Shown: positions 1-7,770 of the stretch, piece after piece
Numbering within the stretch: the first letter of the stretch is position 1
How the letters are laid out: each line of letters opens with the position of its first letter
Source of the DNA: Streptomyces sp. TRM68367
Lineage (GTDB): Bacteria > Actinomycetota > Actinomycetes > Streptomycetales > Streptomycetaceae
Assembly: GCF_014495685.1 (NCBI RefSeq)
Contig: NZ_JACTVI010000012.1
Location: forward strand, 1-64,000
Direction: 5' to 3'
Length of the DNA: 64,000 nucleotides
Notes under the pieces: model-generated
The model's input: the letters and a program-made list of their open reading frames with translations, nothing else
Told to the model about the DNA's origin: nothing
The model's database searches: none
Made by a program: the position numbers and the translations under genes

Positions 1-34
1 GGGGACCCTGTGGGAGAGTAGGACGCCGCCGAAC
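1..34 (+). rRNA. rrf: 5S ribosomal RNA, 3' end only
   Basis: The first bases match the conserved 3' half of actinobacterial 5S rRNA, including GGACCCTGTGGGAGAGTAGG and the closing strand CGCCGCCGAAC. The 5' part lies before the window. The mature end is placed near base 34, a few bases uncertain. It implies a ribosomal RNA operon ending here. Confidence 0.9.
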
Positions 35-45
35 AATTCTTGATG

Positions 46-80
46 AAAGCCCCGTACCGGGTTCACCGGTACGGGGCTTT
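46..80 (+). terminator. rRNA operon terminator
   Basis: Perfect 15-bp inverted repeat (AAAGCCCCGTACCGG and its complement) with a 5-nt loop, ending in a short T run 11 bases after the 5S rRNA. It is a classic intrinsic terminator for the rRNA operon. Confidence 0.9.
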
Positions 81-141
81 CTGCGTTTTGGGCCAATCAT
101 TTGTGGCCGAGGGACGGGTTGACACACCCCCGTCCCCTGCA

Positions 142-1452
142 TCACAGTCGCCCCGCCGCTTTAAGTGCCAAATACGCGTCGGCCAAAGCCGGCGCCAGAT
201 CCTCCGGTGTCGCGTCGACGACCGTCACGCCATGGCGGCGCAGTTGCTCCGCCGTGCGGTGGCGCTCGGCCTGGGCCTGGGCGGCGGATGCCGCCTCGTA
301 GACGGCTTCTGCGTTGCCGCGTGCCTTGGCCATGTGGGCGACGCGCGGGTCGGCCACTGATGCCAGGAGGATTGCGTGGCGCTGGGTGAGCTGCGGGAGG
401 ACCGGCAGCAGGCCCTCCTCGATGGGGGCCGCGTCGAGAGTGGTGAGCAGGACGATCAGGGAGCGGCGGGGCGCCGTCCGGCGTGCCGTGGCCGTAAGGC
501 CTCGGGCGTCGGTTTCGACGAGTTCGGGCTCGAGTGTCGCCATCGCGTTGACCAGGGACGGCAGGACGTCGCCTGCCGTGCGGCCCTGGACGAGGGCGCG
601 GACGCGACGGTCGTAGGCGAGGAGGTCGACGCGGTCGCCGGCGCGGGATGCCAGGGCGGCCAGGAGGAGGGCCGCGTCCATGGAGGCGTCCAGGCGGGGG
701 GCGTCGCCCACGCGGCCTGCCGAGGTGCGGCCGGTGTCGAGGACCAGGAGAATGTGGCGGTCGCGCTCGGGGCGCCAGGTGCGCACGGCGACCGCGGACT
801 GGCGGGCGGTGGCGCGCCAGTCGATGGAGCGGGTGTCGTCGCCAGGGACATACTCGCGCAGGCTGTCGAATTCCGTGCCCTCGCCTCGTGTGAGGACGCT
901 GGTGCGGCCGTCCAGTTCCCGGAGGCGGGCCAGTTTGGAGGGCAGGTGCTTGCGGCTGGTGAACGGAGGCAGGACGCGGACCGTCCACGGGACCCTGTGG
1001 GTGCCCTGGCGGGTGAACAGGCCGAGGGGGCCGTACGAGCGGATCGTCACGCGGTCTGCCAGACGGTCACCGCGGCGGGTGGGGCGCAGACGGGTCGTGA
1101 CGCGGCGGCGTTCGCCCGCGGGGACGGTCAGGCGGTGCCGGGAGCCCGTCGTTTCCGTGCCAGGCTGCCAGCTGCTGGGAGGCCAGGCGTCACGGAGGTG
1201 GGCGCGCAGGGGGCGCCGGGACGGGTTGGTGACCGTGAGGGTGACGTCGGCCGTGTCCCCGAGGCGTACGGAGGTGTCGCCGTCGCGGGTCAGGCCCAGG
1301 CGTCGTACGGGGGCCGCCAGGGCGAAGTCGCAGGCGCAGGCCATGGCCAGGGGGGCGTTGACGGCGAGGAGGCCCGACCAGCCAGGGTCCCAGATGCCGA
1401 CGGGGAGTGAGCCGAGGGCCGCGATCAGCGCGGCGCGTCCGGTGAGTGCCAT
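142..1452 (-). CDS. DUF58 domain-containing membrane protein
   Basis: A 436-residue protein with a hydrophobic N-terminus (about residues 1-45, two short membrane segments), then a long soluble part with the DUF58 signature SLREYVPGDDTRSIDW around residue 200 and a von Willebrand A-like fold after it (LLVLDTGRTS). DUF58 proteins act with MoxR AAA+ ATPases in assembly or maturation of envelope-associated complexes; the partner here is unknown. Its ATG shares one base with the stop of the moxR gene, so the two are translationally coupled. It is the last gene of the operon. Confidence 0.9.
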   Translation of the reverse strand: MALTGRAALIAALGSLPVGIWDPGWSGLLAVNAPLAMACACDFALAAPVRRLGLTRDGDTSVRLGDTADVTLTVTNPSRRPLRAHLRDAWPPSSWQPGTETTGSRHRLTVPAGERRRVTTRLRPTRRGDRLADRVTIRSYGPLGLFTRQGTHRVPWTVRVLPPFTSRKHLPSKLARLRELDGRTSVLTRGEGTEFDSLREYVPGDDTRSIDWRATARQSAVAVRTWRPERDRHILLVLDTGRTSAGRVGDAPRLDASMDAALLLAALASRAGDRVDLLAYDRRVRALVQGRTAGDVLPSLVNAMATLEPELVETDARGLTATARRTAPRRSLIVLLTTLDAAPIEEGLLPVLPQLTQRHAILLASVADPRVAHMAKARGNAEAVYEAASAAQAQAERHRTAEQLRRHGVTVVDATPEDLAPALADAYLALKAAGRL

Positions 1453-2444
1453 CAGCGGGGGACGGGGACGTGGGCGAGGATCGCGTTGATGACGGAGTCG
1501 GCCGTGACGCCCTCCATCTCGGCCTCCGGGCGGAGCTGCACGCGGTGGCGGAGAGTCGGCAGGGCCAGGGCTTTGACGTCGTCGGGGATGACGTAGTCGC
1601 GGCCAGTGAGCCAGGCCCAGGCGCGGGCGGTCGCCAGGAGGGCCGTCGCGCCGCGCGGGGAGACGCCGAGGGTGAGGGACGGCGACTCGCGGGTGGCCCG
1701 GCAGATGTCCACGACGTAGGCGGTGATCTCGGGGGAGACCGTCGTCTTGGCGACCGCGGCGCGCGCTGCCTCCAGGTCGGCGGGGTTCGCCACGGGGCGT
1801 AGGCCGGCGGCGTGCAGGTCGCGTGGGTTGAAGCCCTCGGCATGGCGGGTGAGGACGTCGATCTCGTCCTGGCGGGAGGGGAGAGGGATCGTCAGTTTGA
1901 GGAGGAAACGGTCCAGCTGGGCCTCGGGGAGGGGGTAGGTGCCCTCGTACTCGACCGGGTTCTGGGTCGCGGCGACCAGGAACGGTTCGGGGAGCGGCCG
2001 GGGGGTGCCGTCGACGGTGACCTGGCGTTCCTCCATAGCCTCCAGCAGGGACGACTGGGTCTTCGGGGGCGTGCGGTTGATCTCGTCGGCGAGGAGGAGG
2101 TTGGTGAAGACCGGGCCGGGCTGGAAGGAGAACTGGGCGGTGCGGGTGTCGTAGACCAGGGAGCCCGTCACGTCGCTCGGCATCAGGTCCGGGGTGAACT
2201 GGACGCGCTTGGTGTCGAGTTCCAGTGCTGATGCGAGGGCGCGGACGAGCAACGTTTTGGCGACCCCGGGGACTCCTTCTAGTAGGACGTGTCCGCGGCA
2301 GAGGAGCGCTACGACGAGGCCGGTCACGGCGGGGTCCTGGCCGACCACGGCTTTGGCGATCTCGGCGCGCAGGGCTTCCAGGGAGGCCCGGGCGGCGCCC
2401 GGATCCCCGCTGTGCGCGGCGTTGTCAGTGGTCGGGTCCATCAT
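1452..2444 (-). CDS. MoxR-family AAA+ ATPase
   Basis: A 330-residue single-domain AAA+ ATPase with Walker A GVPGVAKT (residues 57-64), Walker B LLADEINR, the SSLLEAMEER segment and sensor ATQNP, all as in MoxR chaperones. MoxR proteins remodel partner proteins and are nearly always encoded beside DUF58 proteins, as here. Two adjacent ATG codons (2444 and 2441) could start it; 2444 gives a 4-base ATGA overlap with the upstream gene. The cellular substrate cannot be told from sequence. Confidence 0.93.
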   Translation of the reverse strand: MMDPTTDNAAHSGDPGAARASLEALRAEIAKAVVGQDPAVTGLVVALLCRGHVLLEGVPGVAKTLLVRALASALELDTKRVQFTPDLMPSDVTGSLVYDTRTAQFSFQPGPVFTNLLLADEINRTPPKTQSSLLEAMEERQVTVDGTPRPLPEPFLVAATQNPVEYEGTYPLPEAQLDRFLLKLTIPLPSRQDEIDVLTRHAEGFNPRDLHAAGLRPVANPADLEAARAAVAKTTVSPEITAYVVDICRATRESPSLTLGVSPRGATALLATARAWAWLTGRDYVIPDDVKALALPTLRHRVQLRPEAEMEGVTADSVINAILAHVPVPR

Positions 2445-3640
2445 GGACGGCGTACCTCTCTTTCGAGGGCGTCGAGTTGGTCGGCGAGGGAGATCAGGGC
2501 TGCGTCGTCACCGGGCGGCGGGCCGAAGAGGAGGGAGTCGAGGGCCTGTCCGTCTCCATGACCGTGGAGGTGGGCGGACAGGGCGGGGAGCAGGGCCTCG
2601 GGCGCGTGCGCCTGGGGGACGGGGACACCCACGAGAGGGGCGAGGCGCGTGCGGGTGGTGGAGCGAAGAGCGGCGGACGCGCGGTCGCGGGCGTTGGCCT
2701 TGCGGTAGAGGCGGGCGCGGCCTTCGACGGTTTCGGAGGCGCGGATCGCCACGGGGAGTTTTTCCGGCACGAGGGGGCCGAGTCGGCGTGCCCGCCACAG
2801 GGCGGCCAGGGCTGCCGCGACGAAGAGTTGCAGCGTGCCCCACAGCCAGCCGGACGGGATCAGGTCGAAGAAGCTGCGCTCGTCGCCGCCGGTGTCGGTG
2901 ACCGAGGAGTCGGAGAGAGAGGGGAGGTACCAGACCAGATGGGGGCGGGAGCCGAGGAGCTGGAGGGCGAGCGAGGCGTTGCCCTGCTCGTCGAGGCGGT
3001 CGTTGATCAGGATGTCGGGCGCGCCGATGACGACGGTGTCGCCCCCGGACGGCTCCGGGATGCGCAGCAGGGTGGCGAGACGCTCGCTGGGGTAGCACTC
3101 GTCGGCGTCGAGGTGCGTGGTGGTGTAGCGGACGCCGCCCGTGTCGGCGTTGCCGGCGCGCTGGGCGGCGGGCAGGTCGCAGGCGGGGGAGAGGGCGGAG
3201 TCGAGGCTGGTCGCGGGGTCTGCGGTGACGCCGGGGGCGAGCCGTTCGACGGAGGGGCTGCCCGGGGCGACGAGGACGGTACGGCCGCCGGATTCGTGGA
3301 GCGTCGTGTGCAGCCGGTTCTGTTGAGTGTGCGTCAGCAGGTCGGGGTCGGCGACCAGGAGGGTGGTGTCCGCTCCGGCGGCGGCGCGGGCCTGGCTCAG
3401 GGTGGTGACCACGCGCGTGGAGACGCCGCGGTCGGCGAGGAGTTCGGCGACGGCGCGGCTGCCGTAGGGGTCGGCGGAGCGCGGGTCGAGTTCGCCGTGC
3501 CGGGCATCGGAGCGGATCACGGCGATCGCGACGGCCGCGGCAATCAGGAGCACGAGAGCGAGCGCGATGCCTCGGGCGCGGGTCCACACCTGACGGGCGG
3601 TGGGCGAGGCCGAGGTGGACGGGGTGGCCTCGGTGGTCAT
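2441..3640 (-). CDS. DUF4350 domain-containing membrane protein
   Basis: 399 residues. An N-terminal membrane segment (about residues 24-44) precedes a Rossmann-like extracytoplasmic DUF4350 region (SADPYGSRAVAELLADRG), and a second membrane helix lies near residue 275 before a cytoplasmic tail. The ATG at 3640 was chosen because it overlaps the stop of the upstream DUF4129 gene by four bases; the open frame extends further upstream but is antisense-like there. DUF4350 proteins recur in moxR/DUF58 operons. No catalytic residues are recognisable. Confidence 0.85.
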   Translation of the reverse strand: MTTEATPSTSASPTARQVWTRARGIALALVLLIAAAVAIAVIRSDARHGELDPRSADPYGSRAVAELLADRGVSTRVVTTLSQARAAAGADTTLLVADPDLLTHTQQNRLHTTLHESGGRTVLVAPGSPSVERLAPGVTADPATSLDSALSPACDLPAAQRAGNADTGGVRYTTTHLDADECYPSERLATLLRIPEPSGGDTVVIGAPDILINDRLDEQGNASLALQLLGSRPHLVWYLPSLSDSSVTDTGGDERSFFDLIPSGWLWGTLQLFVAAALAALWRARRLGPLVPEKLPVAIRASETVEGRARLYRKANARDRASAALRSTTRTRLAPLVGVPVPQAHAPEALLPALSAHLHGHGDGQALDSLLFGPPPGDDAALISLADQLDALEREVRRP

Positions 3641-4422
3641 CCGGCGGCTCCCTGGCGGGCGCTGTGGTCCGTGCTGTGGGGACTGCTGCTCGCGAGCTGG
3701 GGCTTGGTCCGCTCCAGGTCGCGGTCGAGTTCGGCGATGCGGCGGTACGACTGCTCGGTCGCGGTGCGTCCGCCGTATGTCACGTCGTCGAAGTCCCGGG
3801 CGCCGGTGCGCAGCCGGTCGGCGTGGGCGGGCAGGGCACGGCCGGCTTCGGCCGCGGCCTCGTCGGCGGTTCGGCCGGGGCGCACGTCGAGGAGAGCACG
3901 TTCCTCCAGGCTGCGGACGACGGCCCGCATGCGCTCCTGGACGGCCTGGTTCCAGTGGCCCTGGGCGGCGTGTGCCTCGGCGGCCGCGCGGTGTTCGGAG
4001 GCGCTGCGGGGCCGGTCCTCGAACAGGGCGGGGGAGGAGACGGGTTGGCGGCGGGGAGTGCCCAGGCGCCACCACAGCGCGCCGAGAACCGCCAGCACGG
4101 CCACGACGATCACGAGCAGCCCCAGCGTCCCTCCGGGGGTGGCTTGCGAGGCGGTGCGGAACAGGCTGTCGATCCAGTCCCAGAACGCGTTCAGGGCGCG
4201 CTGGACCCAGCTGGGGTCGTTCTCGTGGTACATGCGCTTGGACAGTTCGTCCCGCGCCGCTTCCCGCGCGGGATCACGCGGGATGGTGATCGGCGGCTCG
4301 TCGCCGGAGCGCGACAGCGCCCGTACGGCGGTCTCGCCGGCGCGCAGCAGCGTCCGTACGGCCGTGCCGGCGGCCTGCGGCAGCGCCGGCACGGCTGTGA
4401 GTACTCCCCCCGCCGGGCTCAC
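3637..4422 (-). CDS. DUF4129 domain-containing membrane protein
   Basis: 261 residues from a GTG at 4422, chosen because GAGGAG lies eight bases upstream and it follows the stop of the preceding gene; a GTG at 4476 would overlap that gene by 50 bases. One strong membrane helix (GLLVIVVAVLAVLGALWW) sits mid-protein. The C-terminal DUF4129 region has the helical pattern HWNQAVQERMRAVVRSLEER followed by TADEAA and FDDVTYGGR. DUF4129 often occurs with MoxR and transglutaminase-like genes in actinobacteria and is inferred to belong to the same envelope complex. Confidence 0.85.
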   Translation of the reverse strand: MSPAGGVLTAVPALPQAAGTAVRTLLRAGETAVRALSRSGDEPPITIPRDPAREAARDELSKRMYHENDPSWVQRALNAFWDWIDSLFRTASQATPGGTLGLLVIVVAVLAVLGALWWRLGTPRRQPVSSPALFEDRPRSASEHRAAAEAHAAQGHWNQAVQERMRAVVRSLEERALLDVRPGRTADEAAAEAGRALPAHADRLRTGARDFDDVTYGGRTATEQSYRRIAELDRDLERTKPQLASSSPHSTDHSARQGAAG

Positions 4423-4426
4423 TGCA

Positions 4427-5785
4427 TCAGCTCCTCGGGGTGGTGCCGGGGGCGTTGGAGCCGTAGTCCTGGACACCGGCGGCGCGGGCCAGTTCGAGGT
4501 CGAGGGCCTCGCGGCGGATGCGCTGGTCGATGTAGAGGAGCACGGTGACGCCCGCCGTGATCGGGAAGGTGATCGTGGAGCCGATCACCGAGCCGATGCC
4601 GCTGATGACCAGGAACGTCCAGCCGAAGTCGCCGCCGCTGTTGAGGAAGCCGGAGATGCCGTCGCCGCTCAGCGCGGCGGCGAGGAAGGCGAACGGGATG
4701 ACGATGATCGACGCGACGACGTTCGCGATGATCGTCGCCAGCAGCTGGATGCCGAAGACGCGCCACCAGGAGCCGCGGACCAGCTTCACGGAGCGGCTCA
4801 TCGACTTCTTGACGCCCTGCTTCTCCAGCATCAGCGCGGGCGAGGCCAGGGAGAAGCGGATCATCAGCCACAGCGCGACGATGCCGGCGCCGAGGCTGCC
4901 CAGGACGGCGAGCGCGATGCCTCCGTCACCGCCGCCCGTGACGGCCACGAGGATGCCTGGCAGGGCGCCCGCGGTGACGACGGCGGCGGTGATGAGCAGC
5001 AGCAGGCAGATCAGCCCGAAGAGCTTCATGACCTGCGGGCGGGCGTCGCGCCAGGCCTCGCGGGTGGTGACCGACTTGCCGAGCACGGCGCGGCTGGTGA
5101 CGGTCGTGAGCATGGCGGTCGCCACGATGGTGCCGACCAGGGAGATCAGGAGGATCACGCCGGAGTTGAGCAGGGAGTCGCCCAGGGCGCGGGTCAGCTC
5201 GCCGAGGGTGGCGCTCGGGTCGTTGAGGGCTTCGGTGCTGGTGTTGTCCAGGACGAGGCCTTGGAACAGGACGACGACGATCTCGGTGAGGACCGCGACG
5301 GTCAGCGAGATGCCGAGGACCGTGCGCCAGTAGGTGCGCATGGTGGAGACGGCGCCGTCGAGGACCTCACCGACGCCGAGTGGGCGCAGCGGGATCACGC
5401 CGGGCTTGGCGGCGGGCGGGGGGCCGCCCCAGCCGCCAGGACCGCCGTAGCCGCCGTACCCTCCGGGGCCGCCGCCGTAGCCGCCGGGGCCTCCCCAGCC
5501 GCCGTGGCCGCCTCCTGGGCCGGCCGTGGGCTGGCCGCCCCAGCCGGGGCCGGGCGGCGGGGGCGGGGGAGCCTGGCCGGGTCCGGCGGGTCCGGTGGGC
5601 GCGGACCACTGGCTCGGTGGCGGCTGCTCCTTGGACCACTTCACGCCGGGGCCCTGCGGGTGGTCCGGCTGGTCCGCGGGCTCGGGGCCAGGGCGGTCCG
5701 GCGGCTCTGCAGGGCCGGGCGTGCCCGGTTCCTGCCCGTCGGACGGGGCGGATCCGGGCGAGGCCCAGCCCGGAGTGTCGTTCAT
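4427..5785 (-). CDS. Multi-pass membrane protein, Pro/Gly-rich N-terminus
   Basis: 452 residues. The first ~140 are a low-complexity tail of Pro and Gly with GGPGGYGG-type repeats, predicted disordered and cytoplasmic. The rest has about six membrane helices and resembles the membrane domain called glycerophosphoryl diester phosphodiesterase membrane domain/DUF7847; no phosphodiesterase catalytic domain is present. ATG at 5785 is preceded by AAGGAG. It is the first gene of the five-gene moxR operon; 140 bp separate it from divergent mtnA. Confidence 0.85.
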   Translation of the reverse strand: MNDTPGWASPGSAPSDGQEPGTPGPAEPPDRPGPEPADQPDHPQGPGVKWSKEQPPPSQWSAPTGPAGPGQAPPPPPPGPGWGGQPTAGPGGGHGGWGGPGGYGGGPGGYGGYGGPGGWGGPPPAAKPGVIPLRPLGVGEVLDGAVSTMRTYWRTVLGISLTVAVLTEIVVVLFQGLVLDNTSTEALNDPSATLGELTRALGDSLLNSGVILLISLVGTIVATAMLTTVTSRAVLGKSVTTREAWRDARPQVMKLFGLICLLLLITAAVVTAGALPGILVAVTGGGDGGIALAVLGSLGAGIVALWLMIRFSLASPALMLEKQGVKKSMSRSVKLVRGSWWRVFGIQLLATIIANVVASIIVIPFAFLAAALSGDGISGFLNSGGDFGWTFLVISGIGSVIGSTITFPITAGVTVLLYIDQRIRREALDLELARAAGVQDYGSNAPGTTPRS

Positions 5786-5925
5786 CGTCGCTCCTTCACG
5801 GTGCCCGTCCGCGGTTGCGGCGGCAGGCTGGCAGCCATCGTGCCATGGGGTGGTCTTCGATGGACCTGCCGAGGTATCGGCTGCGCACCTTCAATTGTCC
5901 GCCGGATAACGGGCAGACTGACCGC

Positions 5926-7071
5926 ATGGCTGATCAGTACGCGCACGGCGGCGAAGACAAGCGGCCGACCGAGATTCCGGCGATCCGCTGGGAAGAGCCA
6001 CCCGAAGGCCCCGTACTGGTCCTTCTCGACCAGACGCGGCTGCCGGCCGAGGAGGTGGAGCTGGTGTGCACGGACGCGCCCGCGCTGGTGGAGGCGATCC
6101 GCTCGCTCGCGGTGCGCGGGGCGCCGCTGCTGGGCATCGCGGGGGCGTACGGCGTCGCGCTCGCCGCTGTGCGCGGGTTCGACGTGGACGAGGCCGCGGA
6201 CGCGCTGGCGGGCGCCCGGCCCACGGCGGTGAATCTCGCTGTCGGCGTGCGCCGCGCCCGGGCCGCGCACCGGGCCGCGCTCGCCGAGAGCGGGGATGCC
6301 GAGCAGGCGGCCGGGGCGGCGCTGGCCGCGGCGCGGGCACTGCACCGGGAGGACGCCGAGGCGAGCGCCCGGATGGCCGCGCACGGGCTGGCGCTGTTGG
6401 ACGAGCTGCTGCCGGGCGTCGGGCGCCGGATCCTCACGCACTGCAACACCGGTTCGCTGGTGTCGGGCGGTGAGGGGACGGCGTTCGCGGTGGCGCTGGC
6501 CGCGCACCGGGCGGGGCGGCTGCGGCGGCTGTGGGTGGACGAAACGCGTCCGTTGCTGCAAGGTGCTCGCCTGACGGCGTACGAGGCGGCCCGCAGCGGC
6601 ATGGCGTACACCTTGCTCACGGACAATGCGGCCGGTTCGCTGTTTGCCGCGGGAGAGGTGGACGCGGTGCTGATCGGCGCGGACCGCATCGCGGCCGACG
6701 GTTCGGTGGCGAACAAGGTGGGGAGCTACCCGCTCGCGGTGCTCGCGCGGTACCACCATGTGCCGTTCATCGTGGTGGCGCCGGTGACGACGGTGGATCC
6801 GGACACGCCGGACGGGGCGGCCATCGAGGTCGAGCAGCGTGCCGGCCATGAGGTGACGGAGGTCATGGCACCTCAGGTGCCCGTGGCCGGAGCGGAAGCG
6901 GGAGGCGGGATTCCGGTGGCCCCTCTGGGGACCCAGGCGTACAACCCGGCGTTCGACGTGACACCGCCGGAGCTGGTGACGGCGATCGTCACCGAGGAAG
7001 GCGCCGTGTCGCCCGTGACGGCCGAAGCGCTCGCGGAGCTGTGTGACAGGTCACGCCAGGTAACGATTTAG
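5926..7071 (+). CDS. mtnA: S-methyl-5-thioribose-1-phosphate isomerase
   Basis: 381 residues. It converts methylthioribose-1-phosphate to methylthioribulose-1-phosphate in methionine salvage. Family motifs are clear: AVRGAPLLGIAGAYG, the catalytic cysteine in LTHCNTGSL (Cys173) and the catalytic aspartate in IGADRIAADGSVANKVGSY (Asp253). The frame is open upstream of 5926, but the conserved reading starts at this ATG. It lies only eight bases before mtrA in the same direction, so part of mtrA transcription may come through it. Confidence 0.95.
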   Translation: MADQYAHGGEDKRPTEIPAIRWEEPPEGPVLVLLDQTRLPAEEVELVCTDAPALVEAIRSLAVRGAPLLGIAGAYGVALAAVRGFDVDEAADALAGARPTAVNLAVGVRRARAAHRAALAESGDAEQAAGAALAAARALHREDAEASARMAAHGLALLDELLPGVGRRILTHCNTGSLVSGGEGTAFAVALAAHRAGRLRRLWVDETRPLLQGARLTAYEAARSGMAYTLLTDNAAGSLFAAGEVDAVLIGADRIAADGSVANKVGSYPLAVLARYHHVPFIVVAPVTTVDPDTPDGAAIEVEQRAGHEVTEVMAPQVPVAGAEAGGGIPVAPLGTQAYNPAFDVTPPELVTAIVTEEGAVSPVTAEALAELCDRSRQVTI

Positions 7072-7075
7072 TTAA
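7043..7075 (+). promoter_or_regulatory. Cluster of GTnAC motifs ahead of mtrA
   Basis: GTGAC-AG-GTCAC (7043-7054) forms a short palindrome and is followed by GTAAC-6 nt-GTTAA (7060-7075), ending five bases before the mtrA ATG. GTnAC half-sites with a 6-nt gap resemble the GlnR/MtrA boxes described in Streptomyces. This suggests autoregulation of mtrA, but it overlaps the end of mtnA, so part of the pattern is coding. Confidence 0.4.
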
Positions 7076-7079
7076 TGGG

Positions 7080-7769
7080 ATGATGGCATTCATGAAGGGA
7101 CGAGTCCTTGTCGTCGACGACGACACCGCACTGGCCGAGATGCTCGGCATTGTGCTGCGTGGTGAAGGTTTTGAGCCGTCTTTCGTAGCCGACGGTGACA
7201 AGGCGCTGGCCGCATTCCGTGAGACCAAGCCCGACCTGGTGCTGCTGGATCTGATGCTGCCCGGGCGCGATGGCATCGAGGTGTGCCGCCTGATCAGGGC
7301 GGAGTCCGGGGTGCCGATCGTGATGCTCACGGCGAAGAGCGACACCGTCGATGTCGTCGTGGGGCTGGAGTCGGGTGCCGACGACTACATCGTGAAGCCG
7401 TTCAAGCCCAAGGAGCTGGTGGCCCGGATCCGGGCGCGGCTCAGGAGGTCCGAGGAGCCGGCGCCGGAGCAGCTCGCCATCGGCGACCTGGTCATCGACG
7501 TGGCCGGGCACTCGGTGAAGCGGGACGGGCAGTCGATCGCGCTGACGCCGCTGGAGTTCGACCTGCTGGTCGCGCTCGCGCGCAAGCCGTGGCAGGTGTT
7601 CACACGTGAGGTGCTGCTGGAGCAGGTCTGGGGCTACCGGCACGCGGCGGACACGCGCCTGGTCAACGTGCATGTGCAGCGACTGCGCTCCAAGGTCGAG
7701 AAGGACCCGGAGCGGCCGGAGATCGTGGTGACCGTGCGTGGTGTCGGGTACAAGGCCGGGCCGAGCTGA
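7080..7769 (+). CDS. mtrA: Two-component response regulator MtrA
   Basis: 229-residue OmpR-family regulator. The receiver domain has acidic pocket DDD (residues 13-15), phosphoacceptor Asp57 in LVLLDLMLPG, and the switch residues MLTAKSD and DDYIVKPF. The C-terminal winged helix is recognised by LTPLEFDLLVALAR and RHAADTRLVNVHVQRLRSKVE. MtrA controls development, cell-wall and antibiotic genes in Streptomyces. Three in-frame ATGs (7080, 7083, 7092) are possible; 7080 gives the usual family length. It forms the mtrA-mtrB-lpqB operon with the next two genes. Confidence 0.96.
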   Translation: MMAFMKGRVLVVDDDTALAEMLGIVLRGEGFEPSFVADGDKALAAFRETKPDLVLLDLMLPGRDGIEVCRLIRAESGVPIVMLTAKSDTVDVVVGLESGADDYIVKPFKPKELVARIRARLRRSEEPAPEQLAIGDLVIDVAGHSVKRDGQSIALTPLEFDLLVALARKPWQVFTREVLLEQVWGYRHAADTRLVNVHVQRLRSKVEKDPERPEIVVTVRGVGYKAGPS

Positions 7770-7770
7770 C

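Noticed and set aside
2225-6232. Very long plus-strand open frame (1,335 codons)
   Set aside because: It is antisense to the five-gene moxR operon, has no family signature, and arises because stops are rare in high-GC DNA.
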